From Microbacterium sp. BK668 (GTDB taxonomy: Bacteria; Actinomycetota; Actinomycetes; Actinomycetales; Microbacteriaceae): a DNA stretch of 64,000 bases. Shown here one piece after another: positions 1-7,331 of this stretch. Positions within the stretch are counted from its first letter, which is position 1; the number at the start of each line of letters is the position of its first letter. Where the stretch lies: assembly GCF_004362195.1 (NCBI RefSeq), contig NZ_SNWG01000001.1:2480001-2544000 (forward strand), written 5' to 3'. The position numbers and the translations under genes are program-made. The notes under the pieces are model-generated. The model did not search any database. It saw nothing but the letters and a program-made list of their open reading frames with translations, and had not been told where the DNA came from.

Positions 1-213
1 ATCGCCGCCACCGAGACCGCCGCGGACGCCGCCGGCGCCGCTGCGCACGACGAGGCCGTGGCCGCCGCGGCCGGCGCGTCGGCCGACGAGGTCGCCGCCG
101 CCGAGGCCGAGACCGTCGCGGTCGACGCCGAGGCCGTCGCGGACGCCGTCGAGGCCGAGGTCGCCGACACCGACCTGACCGAGGCCGCCGAGGCTTCGGA
201 CGCCGTCAAGTAA
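1..213 (+). CDS. rpsB: 30S ribosomal protein S2, C-terminal end (partial)
   Basis: Only the last 70 codons are present; the start lies before the window. The visible part is a low-complexity Ala/Glu/Asp/Val tail ending in DAVK and a TAA stop. Such acidic Ala-rich extensions beyond the conserved S2 fold are common in Microbacteriaceae. Identity is inferred mainly from position: rpsB nearly always precedes tsf, which begins 95 bases downstream. No conserved S2 core residue is visible, so the call depends on context. Confidence 0.8.
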   Translation: MAATETAADAAGAAAHDEAVAAAAGASADEVAAAEAETVAVDAEAVADAVEAEVADTDLTEAAEASDAVK

Positions 214-237
214 CGGTTCCCCTCCACCAGCTACGCT

Positions 238-266
238 TCGGCGGGGCCGCAGAGCGGCCCCGCCGA
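238..266 (+). terminator. GC-rich hairpin between rpsB and tsf
   Basis: A 12-bp perfect stem (TCGGCGGGGCCG with CGGCCCCGCCGA) closes a 5-base loop in the 95-base gap between the S2 stop and tsf. No T-run follows, so it could be a partial terminator, a processing site or an mRNA stabiliser that adjusts the S2:EF-Ts ratio. Confidence 0.5.
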
Positions 267-308
267 GGCATCCCACGAGAACTTCCCACAAGCAAGGAGC
301 CGCCACCC

Positions 309-1136
309 ATGGCAAACTTCACGATCGCCGACATCAAGGCCCTGCGCGAGCAGCTGGGCACCGGCATGGTCGACACCAAGAAGGCCCTCGAGGAGGCCGA
401 CGGCGACCTCGAGAAGGCCGTCGAGATCCTGCGCCTGAAGGGCGCGAAGGGCAACGCCAAGCGCGCGGACCGCTCGACGAGCGAGGGCCTGATCGCCGCG
501 AAGCAGCAGGGCGACAAGGTCACGATCCTCGAGCTCAACACCGAGACGGACTTCGTCGCGAAGAACGAGCGCTTCATCGCCCTCGCCGACAAGGTCCTGG
601 ACGCCGCGGCCGCCGCCGGTGCGGACTCGGCCGAGGCGGCTCTCGCCGCCCCGGCCGGCGACAAGACCGTGGCCGAGCTCATCTCGGACGAGGCCGCGAT
701 CATCGGCGAGAAGGTCGAGCTCCGTCGCGTGCGCACGCTCTCGGGCGACAAGTTCGAGATCTACCTGCACAAGACCAGCAAGGACCTCCCGCCGCAGGTC
801 GGCGTCGTCCTGGCGTACACGGGCGATGACGCCGAGACGGCGCGCAGCCTTGCTCAGCACATCTCGTTCGCCAACCCCTCCTACCTCAGCCGCGACGATG
901 TCCCGGCCGACGAGGTCGAGAAGGAGCGCCAGATCGTCACCGAGATCTCGCGCAACGAGGGCAAGCCCGAGGCCGCCCTCCCGAAGATCGTCGAGGGTCG
1001 CGTCAACGCCTTCTTCAAGCAGGTGTCGCTGCTCGACCAGGACTACGCCAAGGACAACAAGCTGTCCGTCGCGCAGGTCGCGAAGGACGCCGGTCTCACC
1101 CTCACCGACTTCGCTCGCTTCAAGGTCGGCGCGTAA
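309..1136 (+). CDS. tsf: Elongation factor Ts
   Basis: Guanine nucleotide exchange factor that regenerates EF-Tu-GTP in the cytoplasm. The protein has 275 residues, usual for the family. The N-terminal UBA-like helices (residues 4-40, starting [12 protein letters not shown]) are followed by the EF-Tu-contacting TDFV motif at residues 80-83 within [15 protein letters not shown], then the dimerisation/core domain. The ATG start is preceded by AAGGAG about ten bases upstream. A strong hairpin terminator follows at 1145-1176, so tsf appears to end the rpsB-tsf unit. Confidence 0.98.
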   Translation: MANFTIADIKALREQLGTGMVDTKKALEEADGDLEKAVEILRLKGAKGNAKRADRSTSEGLIAAKQQGDKVTILELNTETDFVAKNERFIALADKVLDAAAAAGADSAEAALAAPAGDKTVAELISDEAAIIGEKVELRRVRTLSGDKFEIYLHKTSKDLPPQVGVVLAYTGDDAETARSLAQHISFANPSYLSRDDVPADEVEKERQIVTEISRNEGKPEAALPKIVEGRVNAFFKQVSLLDQDYAKDNKLSVAQVAKDAGLTLTDFARFKVGA

Positions 1137-1144
1137 CCCCGTCG

Positions 1145-1176
1145 AAAGGCCCGCATCGGATCCGATGCGGGCCTTT
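1145..1176 (+). terminator. Rho-independent terminator after tsf
   Basis: A perfect 16-bp inverted repeat (AAAGGCCCGCATCGGA and its complement) starts nine bases after the tsf stop and ends in CCTTTCTC. It separates the rpsB-tsf unit from pyrH. Confidence 0.85.
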
Positions 1177-1230
1177 CTCATGCTCGGCGCCGGGTGCCCG
1201 CCCGTCGTCACCGAACCTGCACAGTTTCGA

Positions 1231-1236
1231 TAGTCT
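1231..1236 (+). promoter_or_regulatory. Putative -10 element of pyrH
   Basis: TAGTCT lies 25 bases before the pyrH GTG and just after the tsf terminator. The transcript would have a short leader carrying GAGAGGAT as ribosome-binding site. No convincing -35 is visible. Confidence 0.5.
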
Positions 1237-1261
1237 GCAATTCGCGACGAGAGGATCCCAC

Positions 1262-1981
1262 GTGATCGATGAAGCGACCGGACGCCGCCGCGTCCTCCTG
1301 AAGCTCTCCGGTGAGGCGTTCGGCGCGGGACAGCTCGGCGTGAACCCCGACGTCGTCGGTCAGATGGCCCGCGAGATCGCCGCGGCCGTCGACCGCGTCG
1401 AGATCGCCGTCGTCGTCGGCGGCGGCAACTTCTTCCGCGGCGCCGAACTCAGCCAGCGGGGAATGGACCGCGGCCGCGCCGACTACATGGGCATGCTGGG
1501 CACCGTCATGAACGCCCTCGCCCTGCAGGACTTCCTCGAGCAGGCCGGCGCAGCCACGCGCGTGCAGTCGGCGATCTCGATGACGCAGGTCGCCGAGCCC
1601 TACATCCCCCGCCGCGCCGAGCGGCACATGGAGAAGGGCCGCGTCGTCATCTTCGGCGCGGGGGCGGGCCTGCCGTACTTCTCGACCGACACCGTTGCGG
1701 CGCAGCGCGCTCTCGAGACGAAGTGCGATGAGATCCTCGTGGCCAAGAACGGGGTGGACGGCGTGTACACGGCCGATCCGCGGACGGATGCCTCGGCCAC
1801 CCGCATCGACGAACTCACCTACTCCGATGCCCTTCTGCGGGGACTCAAGGTCGTCGACTCGACGGCCTTCAGTCTGTGCATGGACAACGGGATCGACATG
1901 CGCGTGTTCGGAATGGAGCCGGCGGGAAACGTCACGAAGGCGCTGCTCGGCGAATCCATCGGCACGCTCGTCACGGTCTGA
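1262..1981 (+). CDS. pyrH: UMP kinase
   Basis: Phosphorylates UMP to UDP in pyrimidine nucleotide synthesis; bacterial UMP kinases are hexameric amino-acid-kinase-fold enzymes. The 239-residue product shows the N-terminal [10 protein letters not shown] motif, a glycine-rich [10 protein letters not shown] loop near residue 58, and the [20 protein letters not shown] nucleotide-binding segment. The GTG start is supported by full-length alignment to the family pattern and an upstream GAGAGG. It precedes frr by 51 bases, the arrangement typical of most bacteria. Confidence 0.97.
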   Translation: MIDEATGRRRVLLKLSGEAFGAGQLGVNPDVVGQMAREIAAAVDRVEIAVVVGGGNFFRGAELSQRGMDRGRADYMGMLGTVMNALALQDFLEQAGAATRVQSAISMTQVAEPYIPRRAERHMEKGRVVIFGAGAGLPYFSTDTVAAQRALETKCDEILVAKNGVDGVYTADPRTDASATRIDELTYSDALLRGLKVVDSTAFSLCMDNGIDMRVFGMEPAGNVTKALLGESIGTLVTV

Positions 1982-1996
1982 GCGGGTGCGCCCGAC

Positions 1997-2002
1997 TAGA
2001 CT
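1997..2002 (+). promoter_or_regulatory. Putative -10 element of frr
   Basis: TAGACT lies 30 bases before the frr GTG. The short leader includes GAGGGGAG as a ribosome-binding site, so frr may have its own promoter besides read-through from pyrH. Confidence 0.45.
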
Positions 2003-2032
2003 GGTGCTCTTGAGTCCACGAGGGGAGTCACT

Positions 2033-2587
2033 GTGATCGCCGACGTTCTGTCCGATGCCGCGACGCGCATGGATCGCGCTGTGGAGGCTGCGAAGGACGA
2101 CTTCGCCAGCGTCCGGACGGGTCGTGCGAACCCGCAGCTCTTCCAGAAGATCCTGGTCGACTACTACGGGACGCCGACCCCGCTCGCCCAGCTCGCCTCG
2201 CTCAACAACCCCGAGGCGCGGACTCTTGTGGTCACGCCCTACGACAAGTCGGCGCTGAAGGCCATCGAGCAGGCGATCCGCGACACCCCCAACCTCGGGG
2301 CCAACCCCTCGAACGACGGCAACCTCATCCGCGTGACGCTGCCGGAGCTCACCGAGGAGCGTCGGCGGGAGTTCGTCAAGCTCGTCCGGTCGAAGGGCGA
2401 AGACGCGAAGGTGCACGTGCGCGGCATCCGTCGCAAGTCCAAGGACGACCTGGACGACCTCAAGAGCGAGTTCGGTGAGGACGAGCTGGCCCGCGCCGAG
2501 AAGGAGCTCGACGCGATCACGCGTTCGCACGTCGACGCCATCGACGAGGCGCTCAAGCGCAAAGAGGCAGAACTCCTCGAGGTCTGA
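2033..2587 (+). CDS. frr: Ribosome recycling factor
   Basis: Splits post-termination ribosomes together with EF-G. At 184 residues it has the standard size: a long three-helix bundle (for example [20 protein letters not shown] near residues 24-43) with a small inserted beta domain ([21 protein letters not shown]) and the conserved [11 protein letters not shown] segment. The start is GTG, preceded by GAGGGGAG. cdsA follows after eight bases, suggesting co-transcription. Confidence 0.97.
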   Translation: MIADVLSDAATRMDRAVEAAKDDFASVRTGRANPQLFQKILVDYYGTPTPLAQLASLNNPEARTLVVTPYDKSALKAIEQAIRDTPNLGANPSNDGNLIRVTLPELTEERRREFVKLVRSKGEDAKVHVRGIRRKSKDDLDDLKSEFGEDELARAEKELDAITRSHVDAIDEALKRKEAELLEV

Positions 2588-2595
2588 GGAAGCTC

Positions 2596-3654
2596 ATGTC
2601 CGACGCAGCCGGTGAGCCGCCGGGGCCGTCGCCCGCCGAGCCCCCACGCCCGCGCAGCAGGCGTGACGCGGCGCGTGCGCGGCGCGAGCAGGAGCCTACG
2701 CCGTCCCTGGACTCCGCCGCGGCGTTCCAGCATCAGTTCCGGGTCGCGCGTGACGGTCTGGAGAGCCAGGTCGCCCATGCGCGTGCGGAGTTCGAAGAGG
2801 CCAACGAGCGCATCAAGCAGCGCACCGGGCGCGACCTCATCCTCGCCATCCTCATCGGGCTGGCGATCGGGGCGGTCCTCATCGCGTCGCTCATCTTCGT
2901 GAAGTGGCTGTTCCTGATCTTCGCCCTCGCCGCCACCGTGCTCGGCATGTTCGAGTTCGGACGCGCACTCAATGCGGCCGGGCGCCGGATGGACGTCTGG
3001 CCGCAGATCTGCGCGGGCGTGGTCCTGGTGCTGGCCGGGTACTTCCTGGATCCGTGGCTGCACTGGGTCACGACGTTCGTCGCCGTCGCCTTCGTCATCG
3101 TGTGGCGTCTCCTCGCCCAGATGACATCCCGCGACGGGCGCACCTACGGCGCCGTCGTCGCCGATGTGCTGGTGGCCGGTTTCTCCCAGCTCTACGTCGC
3201 GTTCCTGGCGAGTCTGTGCGTGGTGCTCCTGCGCCAGGACGGCGGGGAGTGGTGGGTGCTGGCCTTCATCATCATCGCCGTCGCGTCCGACACGGGTGCG
3301 TACGGCACGGGGCTCGCGTTCGGCCGTCATCCGATGGCCCCGCGCATCAGTCCGAAGAAGACGTGGGAGGGCTTCGCCGGCGCCGCCCTGGCGGCGCTCG
3401 TGGCGGGACTTCTCGTGGGCATCTTCATGCTCCACATCCCGTGGTGGTCGGGCCTCGTCCTGGGCGCCGTGATCCTCCTCACGGCGACGGCGGGCGACCT
3501 CGCGGAGTCGATGATCAAGCGCGACCTCGGCATCAAGGACATGAGCTCGTGGCTCCCCGGCCACGGCGGCGTCCTCGATCGACTGGACTCCATCCTCCTC
3601 TCCATCGTCGCGGCCCTCGCCCTCTACTACCTCTTCACCCCATTGGCCACGTGA
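2596..3654 (+). CDS. cdsA: Phosphatidate cytidylyltransferase (CDP-diglyceride synthase)
   Basis: Integral membrane enzyme making CDP-diacylglycerol from CTP and phosphatidic acid, the branch point for anionic phospholipids. The first ~78 residues are a charged, Pro/Arg-rich cytoplasmic extension; hydrophobic segments follow to the end. The family signature is intact near the C-terminus: SPKKTWEGFAGA, then SMIKRDLGIKDMSSWLPGHG followed by GVLDRLD. At 352 residues it is longer than the E. coli enzyme because of the N-terminal extension. Its TGA overlaps the next ATG by one base, implying translational coupling. Confidence 0.95.
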   Translation: MSDAAGEPPGPSPAEPPRPRSRRDAARARREQEPTPSLDSAAAFQHQFRVARDGLESQVAHARAEFEEANERIKQRTGRDLILAILIGLAIGAVLIASLIFVKWLFLIFALAATVLGMFEFGRALNAAGRRMDVWPQICAGVVLVLAGYFLDPWLHWVTTFVAVAFVIVWRLLAQMTSRDGRTYGAVVADVLVAGFSQLYVAFLASLCVVLLRQDGGEWWVLAFIIIAVASDTGAYGTGLAFGRHPMAPRISPKKTWEGFAGAALAALVAGLLVGIFMLHIPWWSGLVLGAVILLTATAGDLAESMIKRDLGIKDMSSWLPGHGGVLDRLDSILLSIVAALALYYLFTPLAT

Positions 3655-4241
3655 TGACGACCTCCTCGCCGACCGAATCACCCGACACCCCCGTCGCCGC
3701 CTTCCCCGAGACGACGGGACGCACCAAGGGCTACGAGAAGCGCGCCGTCGACGCCTTCCTCCGCCGTGCGAAGGCCGCGTTCGACAACCCAGACGATCCG
3801 CAGACGGCGCTGACGTCCGCCGACGTGCGCTCCGTCGCCTTCCCGCTCGTCCGGCGCGGCTACGCGATCGCATCCGTAGACGCGGCGCTGGGTCGCATCG
3901 AAGACGCCTTCGCCGTCCGGGAGCGCCAGGCCGTCGTCACCAGGGCGGGTGCGCGCGAGTGGGTGGGGCGCACCAAGCAGACGGCTCAGATCGTGCTCGA
4001 CCGCCTCTCGCGTCCCCGCGGCCGCCGCTTCGACCGGGTGAGCGTCATGCGCTACGGGTACCGGATCGACGAGGTCGATCTCGTGGCGGACAAGATCGCG
4101 CGGTACCTCGAGACGGGCGAGCCGGTGACGGTCGAGCAGGTGCGCGGAGTGGCCTTCCGCATGCAGCGCGGAGGCTATCGGGAGACGCAGGTGGATGCCG
4201 TCCTCGACGCCGTGGTCGAGGTCATGCTGGCCGTCGCCTGA
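3654..4241 (+). CDS. DivIVA-domain repeat protein
   Basis: A 195-residue soluble protein with three copies of a short DivIVA-type pattern: FPLVRRGYAIASVDAALGRI, then MRYGYRIDEVDLVADKIARY, then FRMQRGGYRETQVDAVLDAV, each with the GY...VD core. Actinobacterial DivIVA-repeat proteins are membrane- or pole-associated in known members, but the role of this short form is not established. It is translationally coupled to cdsA (shared A of TGATG), which would fit a task at the membrane. An essential Wag31/DivIVA is longer and has coiled coils, so this is not that protein. Confidence 0.75.
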   Translation: MTTSSPTESPDTPVAAFPETTGRTKGYEKRAVDAFLRRAKAAFDNPDDPQTALTSADVRSVAFPLVRRGYAIASVDAALGRIEDAFAVRERQAVVTRAGAREWVGRTKQTAQIVLDRLSRPRGRRFDRVSVMRYGYRIDEVDLVADKIARYLETGEPVTVEQVRGVAFRMQRGGYRETQVDAVLDAVVEVMLAVA

Positions 4242-4326
4242 CCCCCTCGAGGCGCGGTCGTCGCACCGTCGTCCGTCACGCGGTGCAGCGAGGCGCCCGC
4301 GGATGGCAGGCGTCCGGGCGAGTGGC

Positions 4327-4332
4327 TAGACT
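4327..4332 (+). promoter_or_regulatory. Putative -10 element of the transglycosylase-like gene
   Basis: TAGACT lies ten bases before the GTG at 4343, which would give a transcript with only a three- to four-base leader. If the ATG at 4361 is used instead the leader is about 20 bases. Confidence 0.5.
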
Positions 4333-4342
4333 CGGTGGCACT

Positions 4343-5080
4343 GTGACTTCCGGCAACGAGATGACTCCCGTGGCGTCCAGACGGACGCGCCGGCAGGAGG
4401 CGGTGAGCGCCGGTCGGGGGATCGCGCGCACCGCCGTCCGCACCGCGTCGCCGGCACTGCGCTGGTCCCGCCGGCGCGGCGTGCTGGGAGTCTTCGCGGC
4501 TCTCGCGGCGGTGGGGTTCGTGGCGGCATACGTCGGCCCGACCGGGTCTGCGCTCGTCGCCGCCAACGCCGACGAGGCCGCGCCGGTGACCCTCTACGCG
4601 AGCGGGCTCGGCGACATCCAGACCCTCGAGCTCGCCGACGCCGACGGGGCTCGGGAACCTGCGGCGTTCGAGCGCGGCGGGTACTCCGTCTACGTCACGC
4701 CCAAGCCCACGCCGACTCCCACCGCAAGGGCGGCGAGGTCCGGCTCCGGCTGGACACCGCCGTTCGTGTCGCCCGACCCCGGATCGGCCCAGGCCATCGC
4801 GTACGACATGGTGCGCGCGCGCGGCTGGGGTGACGAACAGTTCTCGTGCCTCGTCGCGCTGTGGAACAAGGAATCGGGCTGGCGCGTCAACGCCTACAAC
4901 CGGTCGAGCGGGGCGTACGGCATCCCCCAGGCGCTGCCGGGCAGCAAGATGGGCTCGGCGGGCGCCGACTGGGAGACCAATGCCGCGACGCAGATCACGT
5001 GGGGTCTCGGCTACATCGGCGGCCGCTACGGTACGCCCTGCGGTGCGTGGGGGCACTCGCAGAGCACCGGCTGGTACTGA
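4343..5080 (+). CDS. Exported transglycosylase-like (SLT/Rpf-type fold) protein
   Basis: A 245-residue protein with a basic N-terminus (residues 1-46), one hydrophobic segment at about 47-66 that acts as signal or anchor, a Pro/Thr linker (TPKPTPTPTARA, near 119-130), and a C-terminal lysozyme-like domain. The catalytic glutamate is probably E177 in LVALWNKESGW, followed by AYGIPQALPGSKM and a Cys pair (C169, C233). Such enzymes cleave peptidoglycan glycan strands outside the membrane. The start is GTG at 4343 by the promoter position; ATG 4361 is an in-frame alternative. The upstream in-frame extension has no support. Confidence 0.85.
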   Translation: MTSGNEMTPVASRRTRRQEAVSAGRGIARTAVRTASPALRWSRRRGVLGVFAALAAVGFVAAYVGPTGSALVAANADEAAPVTLYASGLGDIQTLELADADGAREPAAFERGGYSVYVTPKPTPTPTARAARSGSGWTPPFVSPDPGSAQAIAYDMVRARGWGDEQFSCLVALWNKESGWRVNAYNRSSGAYGIPQALPGSKMGSAGADWETNAATQITWGLGYIGGRYGTPCGAWGHSQSTGWY

Positions 5081-5084
5081 TCCC

Positions 5085-5369
5085 ATGCCGCGGTCGAACC
5101 GCCGCCGGCGCGAGCCGGAAGGCGACGGCTCGTTCGAGCGGCTGATGGCAGGATGGAAGCGCAGCGAGATCCGTCGAGGTGTCGAGTGGACCGTCCAGCC
5201 GGTCAGCGGCGCGCAGGCCGTCAAGGCGTACATCTGCCCCGGATGCCGACGGTCGATCGACGCCGGCGTGGCGCACGTCGTCGCGTGGCGGGCCGACGGG
5301 GTCCTCGGCGATCAGGCCGATCTCGCCGCACGCAGACACTGGCACACGCACTGTTGGAGGATCGGCTGA
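5085..5369 (+). CDS. Small Cys/His protein, function unknown
   Basis: A 94-residue basic protein beginning four bases after the previous stop. Residues 1-35 are Arg-rich. A putative metal site is formed by C51 and C54 (YICPGCRRSID), H64, and the H85/H87/H89/C90 cluster (HWHTHCW). Homologues in Actinobacteria are often labelled ATP/GTP-binding, but no P-loop is present here. It sits tightly between the transglycosylase-like gene and a hydrolase gene, so it is probably co-transcribed with them. A zinc-binding role is inferred only from residue spacing. Confidence 0.7.
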   Translation: MPRSNRRRREPEGDGSFERLMAGWKRSEIRRGVEWTVQPVSGAQAVKAYICPGCRRSIDAGVAHVVAWRADGVLGDQADLAARRHWHTHCWRIG

Positions 5370-5370
5370 G

Positions 5371-6093
5371 GTGGAGATCCGCGGCCCGCTCTTGCTCCCC
5401 GCTCGCCGCGAGGACATCGAACTCGAGACGCTCGACGGGCTGACGCTCGTCGGCGAGCTGGCCCGGCCCGTCGACGGCGAGCCCGTCGCGACGCTCGTGA
5501 CGCTGCATCCGCTTCCCACCGCGGGCGGGTTCATGGACTCCCACATCCTGCGGAAGGCCGCCGCGCGCCTGCCCGCCCTCGCAGACCTCGCGGTGCTGCG
5601 CTTCAACACGCGTGGCACGGCGTCCCCGAGGGGCACGAGCGAGGGAGCGTTCGACGGCGGCCGCGCGGAGGCCTTCGATCTGGCCGCAGCCATGGATTTC
5701 GTGCGGGAGCGGAACCTGCCGCGCCCGTGGCTGCTCGGCTGGTCCTTCGGAACCGAGCTCGCTCTCAAGTACGGCCGCGACCACGCGGTCGAAGGAGTGA
5801 TCCTGCTCTCGCCGCCGCTTCATCGGGCGACCCCCGACGAGGTCGCCGCGTGGGCCGACGACCCGCGCCGCGTCGTCGCGCTCATCCCCGAGTTCGACGA
5901 CTACCTGCGGCCGGACGAAGCGCTGGACCGCTTCGCGACCGTGCCGCACGCGGTGCTCATCCCGGTCGAGGGCGGCAAGCACCTGTGGGTCGGCGAGACG
6001 CAGACGCGCCGCGTGCTGACCGAGATCGTCGCCGCCGTCAACCCCGATGCGCTGCCGCTCCCGGAGGAGTGGGACGGACCGGAAGGCGAGTAG
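5371..6093 (+). CDS. Alpha/beta-hydrolase family protein
   Basis: A 240-residue cytoplasmic protein with an alpha/beta-hydrolase fold. The nucleophile elbow is GWSFG with Ser125, the oxyanion region is LVTLHPLPTAGG (residues 42-53) and a late His lies in VEGGKHLWVG. The pattern resembles the short KANL3/Tex30-like dienelactone hydrolase group; the substrate is unknown. The GTG start follows the previous stop by one base, indicating an operon with the Cys/His protein. Confidence 0.8.
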   Translation: MEIRGPLLLPARREDIELETLDGLTLVGELARPVDGEPVATLVTLHPLPTAGGFMDSHILRKAAARLPALADLAVLRFNTRGTASPRGTSEGAFDGGRAEAFDLAAAMDFVRERNLPRPWLLGWSFGTELALKYGRDHAVEGVILLSPPLHRATPDEVAAWADDPRRVVALIPEFDDYLRPDEALDRFATVPHAVLIPVEGGKHLWVGETQTRRVLTEIVAAVNPDALPLPEEWDGPEGE

Positions 6094-6108
6094 GCTCCCG
6101 CAGCGCTG

Positions 6109-7164
6109 TCACCTCTCGTTCTGACGCGGGATCACGACCTGGCGGTAGATGATGAGGATGCTCGCCGCGACCGGGATCGCCACGAGGGCGCCGAGCAGCC
6201 CGAGCAGCACGCCGCCGGCGAGGGCGGCGATCACGACGACCGCTCCGGGCACCGACACGGCGCGGTTCATGATGCGGGGCGAGATGACATACGCCTCGAT
6301 CTGCATGTAGACGAGATAGTAGATCGCCGCGATCAGGGCCGTCGTCGGCGACCCCAGCCCCAGGGTGATGAGCACGATGATCGTCGATCCGGTCAGGGTT
6401 CCCACGAGCGGGATGATCGAGAAGAAGAACGCGATGACGGCGAGGACAGCCGGGAACGGCGCCTGGATGATGGTGAGGAAGATGGCGCTCAGGACGCCGT
6501 TGATCACGCCGAGGCTCAGCTGCCCGATGACGTAATACCCCACGGAGTCGGTGATCTGCTCGGAGAGGTCGATGAACCGGGGGCGCTTGGACGCCGGGAC
6601 GAGCTGGTACACCGACTTCTTGAGCGCCGGCGTGGAAGCGGTGAAGTAGATGGTCAGGATCAGCACGATGAAGGCACCGGCGAGGCCGGCGAGGATCGAG
6701 GTGCCCACCGTGATCACTCCCTGGCCGATGGAGCCGCCGATGTTCGCGACGTTGTCCTGCAGCCACGTGGTCACGTAGTCGAAGACTTCGGCGACGTCCA
6801 GCTGGGGGAGTCGGCTCTGCAGCCACTCCTTCATGTCGTCGACGAAGGTGCCGCCGCGGATGATCTCCGAGATCGCGGTGACGAGCTGGCCGACCTGACT
6901 GAAGATGATCGGAAGCACCATGAGGATGATGCCGGCGAACACCGCCAGCACTCCGAGGATCGTGATGAGCACGGCTGCCCACCGCGGCAGCTTCCGCCTC
7001 TCGAGCCACGCCACCACGGGGTCGAGCCCGAGCGAGAGGAAGAGCGCCGTTCCGACGTAGAGGAGGATCGTGGACAGCGTCTGGATGCTCGTGATGAGCA
7101 GGAGACCCAGCCCGACCCCGAGCGTTGCCACGAAGGCAACGCGGAACGGATTGTGCAGCTTCAC
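6109..7164 (-). CDS. AI-2E family transporter (YdiK/TqsA/PerM-like permease)
   Basis: A 351-residue polytopic membrane protein with about eight hydrophobic segments and the hallmark central LGVINGVLSAIFLTIIQAPF and FFFSIIPLVGTLTG stretches of the AI-2E exporter family. Family members export autoinducer-2 or move ions; the substrate cannot be read from sequence. I chose the GTG at 7164 because AGGAGG lies four bases before it. An in-frame TTG at 7200 overlaps the presumed -10 element (7200-7205) and is unlikely. Confidence 0.88.
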   Translation of the reverse strand: MKLHNPFRVAFVATLGVGLGLLLITSIQTLSTILLYVGTALFLSLGLDPVVAWLERRKLPRWAAVLITILGVLAVFAGIILMVLPIIFSQVGQLVTAISEIIRGGTFVDDMKEWLQSRLPQLDVAEVFDYVTTWLQDNVANIGGSIGQGVITVGTSILAGLAGAFIVLILTIYFTASTPALKKSVYQLVPASKRPRFIDLSEQITDSVGYYVIGQLSLGVINGVLSAIFLTIIQAPFPAVLAVIAFFFSIIPLVGTLTGSTIIVLITLGLGSPTTALIAAIYYLVYMQIEAYVISPRIMNRAVSVPGAVVVIAALAGGVLLGLLGALVAIPVAASILIIYRQVVIPRQNER

Positions 7165-7199
7165 AGGGCCTCCTGATCGAGGACGGATCTCGTCTGGCA

Positions 7200-7205
7200 A
7201 GACTA
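7200..7205 (-). promoter_or_regulatory. Putative -10 element of the AI-2E family gene
   Basis: TAGTCT on the minus strand, with transcription expected to begin near 7193, giving a leader of about 30 bases with AGGAGG before the GTG at 7164. Confidence 0.5.
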
Positions 7206-7266
7206 CGAGAGACCGGCATCCATGCCGCGCAGCGACCCTCCCTGGGGTCTTTCAGGTGGTCTTCGC

Positions 7267-7272
7267 TAGTCT
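7267..7272 (+). promoter_or_regulatory. Putative -10 element of the 7332 gene
   Basis: TAGTCT on the plus strand in the 167-base divergent gap, about 60 bases before the GTG at 7332. The remaining gap holds GGGAAGG as ribosome-binding site and no other clear signal. Confidence 0.4.
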
Positions 7273-7331
7273 GAAATGTCGAATGTGCGGCCCGCATGCG
7301 TTCCGGCGGGCCCTGGGAAGGTGTTTGTTTC

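Noticed and set aside
1..213. Repeat or low-complexity element at the window start
   Set aside because: The Ala/Glu codon repetition is explained as the acidic C-terminal tail of ribosomal protein S2.
4242..4342. c-di-AMP (ydaO-type) riboswitch upstream of the transglycosylase-like gene
   Set aside because: Such riboswitches occur before actinobacterial cell-wall hydrolase genes, but this 101-base gap is too short and lacks the conserved core; a promoter is instead placed right at the gene start.
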